From positions 1 through 64,000 of the forward strand of contig NZ_QPIW01000028.1 of assembly GCF_003339505.1 (NCBI RefSeq): a DNA stretch of 64,000 nt. Direction: 5' to 3'. Positions within the stretch are counted from its first letter, which is position 1. Each line of letters begins with the position of its first letter. The notes beneath the pieces are model-generated. The model searched no databases. It was not told where the DNA came from and saw only the letters and a list, made by a program, of their open reading frames with translations. This stretch comes from Runella aurantiaca. Its GTDB lineage: Bacteria; Bacteroidota; Bacteroidia; Cytophagales; Spirosomataceae. The position numbers were made by a program, and so were the translations under genes. This document shows positions 18,736-27,673 of this stretch, in pieces.

Positions 18736-18768
18736 CGAAAAAGCCACTTCAATCGAGTGGCTTTTTTA
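18736..18768 (+). terminator. Intrinsic terminator of dapD
   Basis: Stem AAAAAGCCACT/AGTGGCTTTTT around a short loop, followed by T residues. Confidence 0.8.
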
Positions 18769-19227
18769 CGTGCTTCATTTACCCCATAAAATTACTGTCT
18801 TATCGGAAAAACCCGACTTAAGCCAAACCACAAATCTTCGAGCAAATCGGCTTAACATCTTCACAATCCTTTTCACTATCTGACCAAATATTGTGCTTCT
18901 CTGTTTGACTTATACAAATGTAACAAAAAGATTTTGTAAACTCCAAACAAAATTTAAATTATTTACAAAAAATTACATTGTTCAATTTTTAATAGAGCAA
19001 GGGATGGTACTTATTCAAAGAATCCTATTAAAATACTGTAACTAGCTAACTATCAACAATATATGCTATTTACACAAATTTACATAGTGTATTCATATGT
19101 AAACAATATGTAGTTTACATATATACAGCCCAAATAACATATGTAAACATTAAAATTTTATCTGTAAACATTTTGCCATTTATGTAACCAGTATTACCTT
19201 TGTAAAATCATCCTTAATGTTTACAAC
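18769..19227. promoter_or_regulatory. Regulatory region with an array of TGTAAAC/GTTTACA sites
   Basis: Upstream of the HTH gene the heptamer TGTAAAC (or its complement) occurs exactly at 18935, 19098, 19113, 19142, 19163 and 19219, with further TTTACA/TGTAAA/TGTAAC near-copies at 18962, 19069, 19079, 19183 and 19201. The copies at 19095-19104 and 19113-19122 form a perfect 10-bp inverted repeat (ATATGTAAAC, 8-nt spacer). The sites flank and overlap the predicted promoter at 19172-19202, as expected for autoregulation. No gene is seen in this stretch. Confidence 0.6.
19172..19202 (+). promoter_or_regulatory. Promoter of the HTH regulator
   Basis: TTTG (19172-19175), 19 nt, TACCTTTG (19195-19202): an exact match to the Bacteroidota consensus. 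Predicted leader is about 20 nt and contains the TGTTTACA site that ends 2 nt before the ATG. Confidence 0.65.
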
Positions 19228-19749
19228 ATGGCAACATTTTCAGATTTTACAGATATTCGTTACCTCAAGAATAATAAGATTCGCGTCATTCTTCATCAGA
19301 ATAATATGAATGCTTCTCAATTTGCGGATGCCATAAAAGTACAGCGTTCAACCATTTCACACATTTTGGCTTATCGTAATCGGCCAAGTCATGACATTTT
19401 AGAGAAAATTGTGGCATGGAATGAAAAATACAACTTAGAATGGTTTCGAACCCAGTCCCCAGAAGAAGCGCAGATTATCACCCAACTAATTGAAAATCAA
19501 GGGTATGGAGGGGCAAAAGTGAGTAATGTAACGACACCAGATTTGCGTGAAAGAAACCACATAACCAAGGTATCGAACTCAGCAGAATCTCGAACCGCTC
19601 AAAACAAGCCCGAAGTGACCGCAAATCATTCTCTCGAACAGTTAAAACCTCGTCGTGCGGTACTCATAACCATTGTTTATGATGACGGTAGTTCTCAAGT
19701 CATACCTGTTGATCCAAATTCTAAGTTCAATCAATTTTTGGGGCAATAA
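19228..19749 (+). CDS. HTH (XRE/Cro-CI-type) transcriptional regulator
   Basis: A 173-residue protein with an N-terminal helix-turn-helix domain (about residues 17-75: IRVILHQNNMNASQFADAIK, then VQRSTISHILAYRNRPSHD as recognition-helix region), a polar linker rich in Ser/Asn/Thr, and a short C-terminal beta-type segment (AVLITIVYDDGSSQVIPVDP). This architecture is common in Bacteroidota; the regulated genes are unknown. Its own promoter is surrounded by repeated TGTAAAC sites, so autoregulation is inferred. It lies next to an IS66 remnant in an AT-rich zone, which suggests a variable locus. Confidence 0.75.
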   Translation: MATFSDFTDIRYLKNNKIRVILHQNNMNASQFADAIKVQRSTISHILAYRNRPSHDILEKIVAWNEKYNLEWFRTQSPEEAQIITQLIENQGYGGAKVSNVTTPDLRERNHITKVSNSAESRTAQNKPEVTANHSLEQLKPRRAVLITIVYDDGSSQVIPVDPNSKFNQFLGQ

Positions 19750-19805
19750 AAACCTGCAGGAAAATCGTTACGACTCAGAGATAAATTGCATAAAAAGGTT
19801 TAGCA

Positions 19806-19997
19806 TTGCCCATTGGCAGATATGGTTCAGAAAGGGCTATCCGTAATGTCAAGGTTAAACAGAAGGTATCTGGACAATTTAAAACAGGGCAGAGCGCTTT
19901 TTGTACTATTCGTTCTGTAATTGATACGCTTCTCAAAAGGAATCTTGAGGTATTAACATATCTTACTCAAATCATCAAATTACAACCTGAGTCGTAA
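19806..19997 (+). pseudogene. IS66-family transposase, C-terminal remnant
   Basis: About 60 codons that match the end of Bacteroidota IS66-type transposases as I know them: YGSERAIRNVKVKQKVSGQF, then FCTIRSVIDTLLKRN and a C-terminal KLQPES. The acidic residue of SER is the last of the catalytic DDE set. Everything upstream of it (helical, zinc-ribbon and most of the catalytic domain) is missing: the preceding gene ends only 56 bp away. No start codon other than TTG is available and no terminal inverted repeats were recognised, so this is a dead fragment. Confidence 0.7.
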
Positions 19998-20645
19998 CAA
20001 AAAATCAATCTATTTAATAAATAAATTCCACACTTAACATATATTAATAGTATACTTTTTATTATATAATATAAATGATAGAAAATATAGATTTTATAGG
20101 GATATACTGATTAAATAAAAAAAGTAGGAGTGGGCTTGAATTATTATAAACAGTAAAATCAGATATACATGACAACGAAATAAACATTTTCAGGTAGTCA
20201 ATACAGCTACTTTCCTGTGGAACGTTTTTATACACTCAACAATCTGTCTGTTAACACTTTAACTATCAATGTTTCACAAGTTTTTCACGATGTTCCACGT
20301 GAATATATAATCATCTAGTATTCAGTGGGTTAAAAAAGAAATGGACTGGCTTTCATTTTACCTAAAATAATTGATGCTTTCATACCGAGTCTGTTGAGGC
20401 AAACGAGAAATGTAAAAGAATCAACTTTACAAATCTTGTATACGCACTTTTCTTCTTCTTAGAACGACTATCTTTCTTATTTGCCAGTTATACCTTCTTG
20501 ATTTCTTTTTTGTCTATAATCGAATCCTTGGGGCAAATTCAGCGTTGCTCTTTTTCTTTTAATGGCGCTTAATTCTCTATATAATAGGAAGAATTAACAC
20601 AAAAACAAATGTATTATAATTTACATTATGTTAAATAAAACATCT
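19998..20645. other. AT-rich gene-free region after the IS66 remnant
   Basis: About 650 bp without a supportable gene. It contains several GTTYCAC-like words: GTGGAAC at 20217, GTTTCAC at 20271, TTTTCAC at 20282 and GTTCCACGTGAAT at 20292-20304, the last resembling a ParB-binding (parS) half-plus site. Short broken frames on the minus strand (20400-20600) resemble no family I know. The region looks like decayed insertion material. Confidence 0.4.
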
Positions 20646-20684
20646 AAAAATAAAGAGTGAGTTGAACCCACTCTTTATTTTCCT
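20646..20684 (-). terminator. Intrinsic terminator of the TPR/coiled-coil gene
   Basis: Stem AAAATAAAGAGTG/CACTCTTTATTTT around a short loop, with T residues on the minus strand, just after the stop codon at 20692. Confidence 0.75.
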
Positions 20685-20691
20685 AATTTTC

Positions 20692-22131
20692 CTATTTTGT
20701 TTCTTCACAAACAATTTTCTTTCCTTCAAATTCTTTCAAAATGACATCCAGTTGTTTCAGTGTTTCGACAACGGCTTCTTCTTCTTTAATCGCCTTAGCC
20801 TTTGTAAAATAAGGCAGTGATTGTTTGAATTTGCCACATACTTTTGGTTCAACGTCTTTTCCTTTTGCGTTGTAATCCTTCATATCCATCGCATCTACTT
20901 CTCTTTTCATTTCAACTGCTTCGTTGAAATAAAATACACCCATATTAAAAAGTGCATCGTAATTGTTAGGGTCAGCCTTTAGCGCTCTGTCATAGGCTGA
21001 TTTTGCTCCTTCACGAGCCTTCGTAAGCTTTGCATTTAGTTCAGCAATTTTAGCCGAAGTATCTCCTAGTTTTGCGATTTCTTCTTTTGTTTTAACTAAC
21101 TCTGCTTTAGCTTCTTCCAGAGCAACTTTGTTTTCTTTCTGCTTTGTTTCAACCTCTGCTTTTTGACGCTTCAAATCCGCATTTTTTGGTTGTTTAGCAA
21201 TCAGTCCAGAAATCCTTTTTACTTCGTCTGCAAAAACTTTATCTGTTTCTTCAGCTTCCTTTATCTTACGGTCAACACCTCCCGTTTTTTTAGATGTTTC
21301 GGCTAATTTTCTGATCTCTGCCGTAATTTGTTGTACCTCATTATCGTTCAAAATACCCAAATTAAGTGCATACTGCGCATTTTTGGGGTCTAAGTCGATT
21401 AATTCATTCAGACCAACTTTCGCTTCTTCTAAACGTTGTGTGTCCAAAAGCACATTGACACGCTCAGCCTTAAACGAAGTTTTGCTTGCTGGTAATATCT
21501 CCATTCCCTTATCTAAGATTGCGAGTGCTTTGTCGTTCTTCTTTTCGATACGGTACAATTGGGCTAACAAAGCGAAGTTCCCAGCATCCTTCCCTCCTTT
21601 TTCGATGTATTGCTCCATCATGGTCGCCGCAATGTCATTTTTTTGACTCTGCATTGCACTGTAAGCTCCGTATAAAGGTGCCAGCGTATCCTTTGGATTT
21701 ACTTCTTGGGCAATGTTGAAAAACTTAATTGCTTCATCGTACTTTTTGGTCTGGAATTTCTCGGCACCTTGTTTTACAAGTGCCGTTCCCAAATTTACCC
21801 CGCTCTCGTCCGTTCCACCTGTCAGAAACTTCTGAGCTTCTTTGGTCACTTTACCCGGTTTTGCAGCATCTACTTCTACTGCTTTTTTAAAAGACTCATA
21901 AGCTACTAAAGCGGCGCTTGAGTCCATTTCAGTATAGAGACGGGCGATTTCGTCATACAATTTGCCCCGATCTAGCCAAGTGCTTGATTTTGCACCTGCT
22001 TTGGGGTCTGTGATAGCTTTGTCGCTTTTTTCTTTTTCTTTCTTTTTCTGTTCAAGTACTAATTTGTCTACCTGAGAGAAGGCAGAAATAGCAAAAAAAC
22101 TAAAAGCAGATGTTACGATCAACTTTTTCAT
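20692..22131 (-). CDS. Secreted TPR protein with central coiled coil
   Basis: A 479-residue protein with a signal peptide (cleavage near AFSQ/VD), an N-terminal Lys/Glu-rich segment, TPR repeats (about residues 120-260, such as KFQTKKYDEAIKFFNIAQEV and ALAILDKGMEILP), a highly charged coiled-coil region (about 265-375, KAEVETKQKENKVALEEAKA), then a final TPR (RALKADPNNYDALFNMGVFY). Likely periplasmic and of scaffolding character; the precise role is unknown. It lies downstream of gyrA on the same strand with a 165-bp gap. Confidence 0.75.
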   Translation of the reverse strand: MKKLIVTSAFSFFAISAFSQVDKLVLEQKKKEKEKSDKAITDPKAGAKSSTWLDRGKLYDEIARLYTEMDSSAALVAYESFKKAVEVDAAKPGKVTKEAQKFLTGGTDESGVNLGTALVKQGAEKFQTKKYDEAIKFFNIAQEVNPKDTLAPLYGAYSAMQSQKNDIAATMMEQYIEKGGKDAGNFALLAQLYRIEKKNDKALAILDKGMEILPASKTSFKAERVNVLLDTQRLEEAKVGLNELIDLDPKNAQYALNLGILNDNEVQQITAEIRKLAETSKKTGGVDRKIKEAEETDKVFADEVKRISGLIAKQPKNADLKRQKAEVETKQKENKVALEEAKAELVKTKEEIAKLGDTSAKIAELNAKLTKAREGAKSAYDRALKADPNNYDALFNMGVFYFNEAVEMKREVDAMDMKDYNAKGKDVEPKVCGKFKQSLPYFTKAKAIKEEEAVVETLKQLDVILKEFEGKKIVCEETK

Positions 22132-22296
22132 TTTGAGGTAAGTTATTAAGTTTAAAATTTGAGCAAAAAACGGGATAAAAATTGACTTATTGTTGATTGA
22201 ATAAATTTAAAAAAAAGGATAAGAGAGCAGATTGTTGGATAAATAACAAAATTATACCCTAAAATCTACTTTCTTATCACACATATTTCATCCAAT

Positions 22297-24813
22297 CTAG
22301 GCTTCGATTGGTGGTTCAGGGGCTGCTGATGCACCTCCCTCTTCACTTCCATCAATAACTGCTTCTTCTGATTCTATACGGGTAACGGATGAAATTTCAT
22401 CGCCATCGTTTAATTTAATCAAGCGCACTCCCTGGGTGTTTCGGCCCGCAACGCGAATTTCAGTGACTGACATACGAATCGCGATTCCTGATTTATTGAT
22501 AATCATCAAATCATCGCTATCCGAGACTTCTTTGATTGCCACCAGATTTCCTACTTTTTCCGTAATATTCAGCGTTGTTACCCCTTTTGCACCTCGGTTG
22601 GTCTCACGATAATCTTCAATCTGCGATCGTTTTCCGTATCCATTTTCAGAAACTACCATCAATTGTTTTTCCAAATTACTGACGCAGAGCATTCCAATCG
22701 CTTTGTTGGTGGTTCCTTCATCACCCAATTCGATACCCTTCACACCAGCCGCCGTACGACCCATTGGACGAACCCGGCTTTCATGGAAGCGAACGGCTTT
22801 TCCTTGTTTTGATGCAATGATAATTTGGTTGTCGCCATTGGTCAGTGCCACATCCAACAAACGGTCACCTTCATTAATTGTAATTGCCGCAATACCATTG
22901 GCACGTGGCCGCGAATAGGCTTCCAACAATGTTTTCTTGATGGTTCCGTCTTCAGTACACATGATGATGTAATTATTGTTGATATAATCAGCATCACTTA
23001 AAGTACGAACATTGATTACGGCTCTTACTTTATCACCCGACTCAATATTAATGAGGTTTTGAATGGGCCGCCCCTTGGCCGTTTTTGAGCCTTCAGGAAT
23101 CTCGTATACTTTTAGCCAAAATAGCTTGCCGAATTCCGTAAAAATCAGCAGATAGTTCAGCATGGTTGCCGAAAACAAATGCTCCGTAAAGTCATCATCT
23201 TTGGTGGTAACTCCTCTTGAGCCAACTCCTCCCCTGCCCTGCGTACGGTACTCGCCGATTGGGGTACGTTTTACGTATCCTTGATGCGAAATGGTAATCA
23301 ACATTTCTTCATCCGCAATCATGTCTTCATCCGCAAACTCTTCGGCGGCGTACTCAATTTTTGAGCGGCGGGCATCACCGTAGCGTGCTCTCAAATCAGT
23401 AAGCTCGTCTTTGATGATCTGGAATTTACGAACTTCGTTGGCTAAAATATCCTGTAAATCAGCAATGAGCTTCATCAATTCCTCAAATTCGGCGATGATT
23501 TTGTCGCGCTCCATTCCCGTAAGGCGTTGTAAACGCATCTCCAGAATAGCCCGAGCCTGGGGTTCACTCAAACTGAATTGTTCAATCAAACCATTTCGGG
23601 CGGTTTCGGGGTCACGGGCGCTACGAATCAATTTAATGACCGCATCTAGGTTATCGAGGGCAATCAGTAATCCTTGTAAAATATGGGCCCGTTTTTCCGC
23701 TTCCCGTAGGTCGTACTGGGTACGGCGGGTGATTACCTCCACCCGATGCTCCACGTAGTATTTTATCAAATCTTTCAGGTTCAACAACGCAGGGCGCCCT
23801 TTTACCAAGGCCACGTTATTGATACTGAATGATGATTGAAGGGGAGTAAACTTATAAAGATGATTTAAAACAATATTGGGAATACTATCTTTTTTCAACT
23901 CAAAAACAATGCGAATTCCGTCCCGGTCTGACTCATCTCGGATGGCAGAAATCCCATCCAAACGTTTGTCATTGACCATATCAGCAATCCGTTTGATCAT
24001 GTCGGCCTTATTGACCATGTACGGAATCTCCGTAATCACAATTTGCTCACGTCCTGTCTTTGTTTGCTCAAAAGTAGCCACTGCACGCATCACAACCCGT
24101 CCTCTTCCTGTCTCATAAGCAGACCTAACTCCCTGATAGCCATAGATAATAGCTCCCGTAGGAAAGTCAGGGGCTTTGACGTATTGTATCAATTCCTGAA
24201 CAGTGATAGAATTATTGTCAATGTAAGCAATGGTTCCATCAATGACCTCTGTAAGGTTGTGAGGGGCCATATTGGTGGCCATACCTACGGCAATACCCGA
24301 AGAACCGTTTAAAAGTAAGTTGGGTAATTTGGCGGGCAATACGGTTGGCTCTTCATCAGAGTCATCGTAGTTAGGCTGAAAGTTAACGGTCTCTTTATTG
24401 ATGTCTTGCAACATCTCTTCAGCAATACGTTTCAGCCTTGATTCGGTATAACGCATGGCAGCGGGCGAATCGCCATCCAAGGAACCAAAGTTCCCCTGAC
24501 CATCAACCAGCATGTAACGAAGTGACCAAGGTTGCGCCATACGCACCATGGTATCGTAGATTGAAGCGTCGCCGTGGGGGTGATACTTGGCCATCACGTC
24601 ACCGACGGTACGGGCCGATTTTTTATAGGGGCGATTGTGCAAAAAGCCCGATTCAAACATTGTATAAAGCACCCGACGGTGAACAGGCTTTAATCCATCG
24701 CGGGCATCAGGGAGTGCACGAGAAATAATGACTGACATTGAATAATCAATGTAAGCCGTACGCATCTCATCCTCAATGTTAATAGGAATAATATTACCGG
24801 TGTTTTCTGACAT
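22297..24813 (-). CDS. gyrA: DNA gyrase subunit A
   Basis: An 838-residue type IIA topoisomerase A subunit that cleaves and religates DNA with GyrB to introduce negative supercoils. The catalytic Tyr122 is in AAMRYTE, at the same number as in E. coli. The quinolone region reads [20 protein letters not shown], with Ala83, Ser84 and Asp87. The C-terminal beta-pinwheel carries a GyrA-box-like QGRGGVG, which supports gyrase over topoisomerase IV. The ATG at 24813 is chosen; the frame extends to a TTG at 24819. The last 30 residues are acidic and Ala/Pro-rich. Confidence 0.95.
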   Translation of the reverse strand: MSENTGNIIPINIEDEMRTAYIDYSMSVIISRALPDARDGLKPVHRRVLYTMFESGFLHNRPYKKSARTVGDVMAKYHPHGDASIYDTMVRMAQPWSLRYMLVDGQGNFGSLDGDSPAAMRYTESRLKRIAEEMLQDINKETVNFQPNYDDSDEEPTVLPAKLPNLLLNGSSGIAVGMATNMAPHNLTEVIDGTIAYIDNNSITVQELIQYVKAPDFPTGAIIYGYQGVRSAYETGRGRVVMRAVATFEQTKTGREQIVITEIPYMVNKADMIKRIADMVNDKRLDGISAIRDESDRDGIRIVFELKKDSIPNIVLNHLYKFTPLQSSFSINNVALVKGRPALLNLKDLIKYYVEHRVEVITRRTQYDLREAEKRAHILQGLLIALDNLDAVIKLIRSARDPETARNGLIEQFSLSEPQARAILEMRLQRLTGMERDKIIAEFEELMKLIADLQDILANEVRKFQIIKDELTDLRARYGDARRSKIEYAAEEFADEDMIADEEMLITISHQGYVKRTPIGEYRTQGRGGVGSRGVTTKDDDFTEHLFSATMLNYLLIFTEFGKLFWLKVYEIPEGSKTAKGRPIQNLINIESGDKVRAVINVRTLSDADYINNNYIIMCTEDGTIKKTLLEAYSRPRANGIAAITINEGDRLLDVALTNGDNQIIIASKQGKAVRFHESRVRPMGRTAAGVKGIELGDEGTTNKAIGMLCVSNLEKQLMVVSENGYGKRSQIEDYRETNRGAKGVTTLNITEKVGNLVAIKEVSDSDDLMIINKSGIAIRMSVTEIRVAGRNTQGVRLIKLNDGDEISSVTRIESEEAVIDGSEEGGASAAPEPPIEA

Positions 24814-24870
24814 AAACAAAAATTAAATGCTTTTGTACAAAAATACACCAAATACTTTATAATGGCAAAA

Positions 24871-25101
24871 CTAGCTCCGCTTACGCCGTCTTTCGTTTGC
24901 CTGCTCTCTTTTTTCGGCCGCAGTCCTCGGCTTTCCGAAGAAATGGGGCTTGGGAAAAGTGCCTCTCCCACGCACAATACTCCTGCCATGACTATGCTCA
25001 TGACGCACTTTGCAGCCTTTGATTGGACATTGACGATACCAACATCCTCCAACCCCTAAACCACACATCAATACCAACAAAATGGACAGCTTTTTATTCA
25101 T
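24871..25101 (-). CDS. Small basic lipoprotein, hypothetical
   Basis: A 76-residue protein with a lipoprotein signal peptide (lipobox GVGGC, Cys20) and a short mature part with Cys-Pro-x3-Cys-like CPIKGC, HEHSHG and a C-terminal Arg/Lys tail. No named family comes to mind, although similar small Cys/His proteins occur in Bacteroidota. It lies 57 bp upstream of gyrA on the same strand and may be cotranscribed. A longer frame on the same strand (to 25052, another phase) overlaps gyrA and is not supported. Confidence 0.55.
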   Translation of the reverse strand: MNKKLSILLVLMCGLGVGGCWYRQCPIKGCKVRHEHSHGRSIVRGRGTFPKPHFFGKPRTAAEKREQANERRRKRS

Positions 25102-25229
25102 TTTAAAGCAATGTTTTAAAATGGGTCACCTTTATTAGAAGTGAAAGTACAAAAAAGTCATCAGAAAGGCGCTTATAAAAATGGGCAATTTCAAAATCAG
25201 ATGAGCATTTGTCGCCTGAAATGGGTAAT

Positions 25230-25259
25230 AAAAAAAGCCGACACTTTCGTATCGGCTTT
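25230..25259 (-). terminator. Terminator, distal copy
   Basis: Stem AAAGCCGA/TCGGCTTT with a T run on the minus strand, downstream of the tRNA pseudogene; identical to the copy near 25374-25403. Confidence 0.65.
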
Positions 25260-25358
25260 GGAGCCCCCAGCCGGGATCAAATCGTAAGGACGACCCCGCA
25301 GCAACCTACTACAGCGGTGGGCGCTCCTAGCAGTTGCTCTATAAGAGAGCATTTGTCG
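25259..25358 (-). pseudogene. tRNA-Thr pseudogene, rearranged
   Basis: The 3' part (TTTGATCCCGGC through GGGGGCTCCA) and short pieces of the D arm (TATAGAGCAACTG) and variable region (GTAGGTtGCTG) match the intact tRNA-Thr genes. The anticodon arm is replaced by unrelated sequence, about 17 nt are inserted in the T arm, and the 5' acceptor half is missing. It cannot fold as a tRNA. Confidence 0.7.
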
Positions 25359-25373
25359 CCTGAAATGGGTAAT

Positions 25374-25402
25374 AAAAAAAGCCGACACTTTCGTATCGGC
25401 TT
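25374..25402 (-). terminator. Terminator of the tRNA-Thr pair
   Basis: Stem AAAGCCGA/TCGGCTTT with a T run on the minus strand, immediately downstream of the tRNA-Thr gene at 25403-25478. Confidence 0.75.
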
Positions 25403-25478
25403 TGGAGCCCCCAGCCGGGATCAAACCAGCGACCTACTGATTACAAGTCAGTTGCTCTATCAGCTGAGCTATGGAGGC
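25403..25478 (-). tRNA. tRNA-Thr (anticodon TGT), copy 1
   Basis: A 76-nt gene with encoded CCA. Acceptor arms GCCTCCA/TGGGGGC, D arm GCTC/GAGC, anticodon arm CTGAC-TTGTAAT-CAG with anticodon TGT, and T loop TTTGATC. It is identical to the copy at 25515-25590, 36 bp apart. Confidence 0.95.
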
Positions 25479-25514
25479 TTTTTCTATTTGTTTAGAGTGT
25501 AAATAGTAACACTT

Positions 25515-25590
25515 TGGAGCCCCCAGCCGGGATCAAACCAGCGACCTACTGATTACAAGTCAGTTGCTCTATCAGCTGAGCTATGGAGGC
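25515..25590 (-). tRNA. tRNA-Thr (anticodon TGT), copy 2
   Basis: A 76-nt gene with encoded CCA, identical in sequence to the copy at 25403-25478. It is first in the transcript; a consensus promoter lies about 70 bp upstream at 25662-25693. Confidence 0.95.
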
Positions 25591-25661
25591 AATATTTTCA
25601 CGAATATTAAATCTTTAATGAATCAACTGGTGAGCGTTAAAGACATTCATATTTCGTGGTG

Positions 25662-25693
25662 CAAAAGTAGTATTTTCTACTACTTCACACAAA
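25662..25693 (-). promoter_or_regulatory. Promoter of the tRNA-Thr genes
   Basis: On the minus strand TTTG (25690-25693), 20 nt, TACTTTTG (25662-25669), an exact TAnnTTTG element at the expected spacing. Confidence 0.6.
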
Positions 25694-25709
25694 TTTAGTT
25701 CGCTTTTTT

Positions 25710-27587
25710 TTACAAAGCTTCGCGAATAATTTTCAATTGGTGCTTAAAATCAGCCAGTTGCTTTTGAGCAACTTCGATTTTTTTCACGAACTCCGCACGA
25801 ACTTTCTCGCCATTTTTAGAACGGCCAAAAAATTCGATGTTATTTTGCCAAATCGTCAAATCGTTTTCAATTTGAGTCATGCGACGGCGGATGTCCATTT
25901 CTTTGCGTTGAAGACTGCGTGATGATTCGCCATCGGCAACCATCGACACTTCATTCTCAAGGATAACCTGCTCACGCTCTTTAGAAGAGAGTTTGCCGAT
26001 AGCACTCACGTACGCATTGACTGCATCAATATAACGCTTGTTGATGGCCTGCATATCTTTCTTTGGTACAAATCCGATGCTTGCCCATTCTGATTTGAAT
26101 GCATTCAAATCACTTAAGCTTGCCTCGCCCGCTTTTGCACCTGACTCAATTTTATCACAAAGTGCTTGTTTCTTGGTGAGGTTTTCAACAAACTCCTTCT
26201 CCACTTCAGAATTCTTAGCCCGCTTGCGGTCAAAATAGGCGTCACAGGCTTTCTTGAATCGGTCAAAAATAGAATCTTTAAATTTCTCAGGAACTTGTCC
26301 AATCTGCTTCCATTGTTTTTGAAGCGCAATCACCTTGTCGGTATTGGAAGAGGAATCTTCACCTCCTGCCAAAATTCCTTCAACTGCTTCGCAAAGCTCT
26401 GTTTTCAGTTTCAGGTTTTGTTCGCGCTTAGCTTCCAATTGACGGAAGAACTCACCTTTGTTGTGAAAAAACGTTTTGAGGGTCGCCCAAAACTTTTTGC
26501 TCAACTCACGACCTTCGTCGCGCAACATCTGTCCTTTGGCATTGACCCATTGCTCTTGAAGCGCTACCACTTCTTTGGTCTTTTCATTCCACTCATTAAT
26601 GCTGCTGGAAGTAAATGCCGTAAACGGAACCAAAGCCTCGTATATCTTAGACTTGATTTCGTAATTTTGGGAAAGCAACTGTTTTTGATCTTCCGTTTGG
26701 GCACGGCGCGCATCGTATAAAACATCCAATGCCGACTTCATACGTTGCCAAAGCAACTCTTGCTCCGCTTTGGGTCCTGGCCCGATGTGTTTGTATTCTT
26801 CAAAATGCGCGTTTGCTTCTTCCAACACACCCCGGCTAAGCGCTTTCCCTTCCAAACTTTTGGCTAGGGCTTCCACTTTTTCAACTAGTTCGCCCTTGAG
26901 TTGCAGATTTTTCTTGCGATCAAGTTCTTTAAGTTCAAAATAAATGTTGCGGTTGCTGTAATATCGATCAATCAACGCGTGGAATGTGGCCCAAAGCGTG
27001 CTATTGTGGGGAGACGCAATGTTTCCTGCCGATTTCCACTCGTCTTGGATTTTCTTAAATTCTTGCCAACTCGTTGCGGGATTCATGGAGTTTGCCTCAT
27101 CGGCATCAACCAATTCACGCAGGCGTTGGAGGAGTTGAGTCTTAACCGTAAAGTTTTTATCTTTCGATTTCTCTAAATCCTGAAAGTAATGATTCTTAAC
27201 GTCCTTAATTTGGCGGTATAGGGAATCAAAACGTAGGCTTAATTCATCTGGTTTGAACTCAAAGCCTTCTTCTGAGCCTGTTTCAGCAATATAGCGTTGT
27301 TCTGCCTCATCACGTTCTGTCTTTTTGATTTGGTCGAAGAACACTTTTACTTCTTTGAGAATTTCGTCTGTTCGCTTAAAATCAGCGGGTTTGGCCCCCT
27401 CACTTTTGGCAGTTACCAGTTGATTTTCTAATAAATTCACAAACCCCTTCTTATCAAGTTGAGTATAATCAACTGACTGTTCTTCAACCACGTCAAGTTC
27501 TTCCATGGCTGCAACACTCTGCTGAGTGAGTTGTTCGCTTTCGCTTAATTCTGCTCCGTCGTTAATCATCGTAAATGTGGTAGTCAT
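25710..27587 (-). CDS. DUF349 repeat protein
   Basis: A 625-residue, highly helical and charged protein built from DUF349 modules of about 70 residues, recognisable by repeats of the kind LQKQWKQIGQVPEKFKDSIF, FKKIQDEWKSAGNI, and KSEWASIGFVPKKDM. The acidic N terminus (about 1-45) looks disordered. DUF349 proteins have no established biochemical role that I can name with certainty. No signal peptide, so cytoplasmic. An exact -7 element TATTTTTG lies at 27600-27607. An alternative start is the ATG at 27569. Confidence 0.8.
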   Translation of the reverse strand: MTTTFTMINDGAELSESEQLTQQSVAAMEELDVVEEQSVDYTQLDKKGFVNLLENQLVTAKSEGAKPADFKRTDEILKEVKVFFDQIKKTERDEAEQRYIAETGSEEGFEFKPDELSLRFDSLYRQIKDVKNHYFQDLEKSKDKNFTVKTQLLQRLRELVDADEANSMNPATSWQEFKKIQDEWKSAGNIASPHNSTLWATFHALIDRYYSNRNIYFELKELDRKKNLQLKGELVEKVEALAKSLEGKALSRGVLEEANAHFEEYKHIGPGPKAEQELLWQRMKSALDVLYDARRAQTEDQKQLLSQNYEIKSKIYEALVPFTAFTSSSINEWNEKTKEVVALQEQWVNAKGQMLRDEGRELSKKFWATLKTFFHNKGEFFRQLEAKREQNLKLKTELCEAVEGILAGGEDSSSNTDKVIALQKQWKQIGQVPEKFKDSIFDRFKKACDAYFDRKRAKNSEVEKEFVENLTKKQALCDKIESGAKAGEASLSDLNAFKSEWASIGFVPKKDMQAINKRYIDAVNAYVSAIGKLSSKEREQVILENEVSMVADGESSRSLQRKEMDIRRRMTQIENDLTIWQNNIEFFGRSKNGEKVRAEFVKKIEVAQKQLADFKHQLKIIREAL

Positions 27588-27673
27588 CGCTTAGATTTGC
27601 AAAAATAATAATAATGACCGTTTTTCGATGTTTCAAAACCGGTTTTTCAATTTTAAATCTAAATTAACCCAAA

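Larger units (their letters stand above)
25203..25490. repeat. 144-bp tandem duplication covering tRNA-Thr 3' end and terminator
   Basis: The 79-bp segment 25203-25281 recurs without change at 25347-25425, a period of 144 bp. Each copy contains a rho-independent terminator (minus strand, stem AAAGCCGA/TCGGCTTT) and the 3' end of tRNA-Thr. The rest of the unit differs: the right copy has a normal tRNA, the left a rearranged one. Confidence 0.85.

Noticed and set aside
20400-20600. Possible minus-strand gene fragment (LNLPQGFDYRQ and a Lys-rich stretch)
   Set aside because: No start codon, broken by stops and frame changes, no recognised family.
24690-25052. 120-codon frame overlapping the gyrA start
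   Set aside because: Overlaps gyrA and the small lipoprotein gene in another phase and has no recognisable domain.
25197-25502. Frames of 75 and 97 codons over the tRNA-Thr region
   Set aside because: They translate tRNA genes and terminators; the repeats in the protein reflect the DNA duplication.
25203-25590. Possible CRISPR array because of repeated segments
   Set aside because: Only two to three copies, all explained by tRNA-Thr genes and their terminators; no spacer pattern and no cas genes anywhere in the window.
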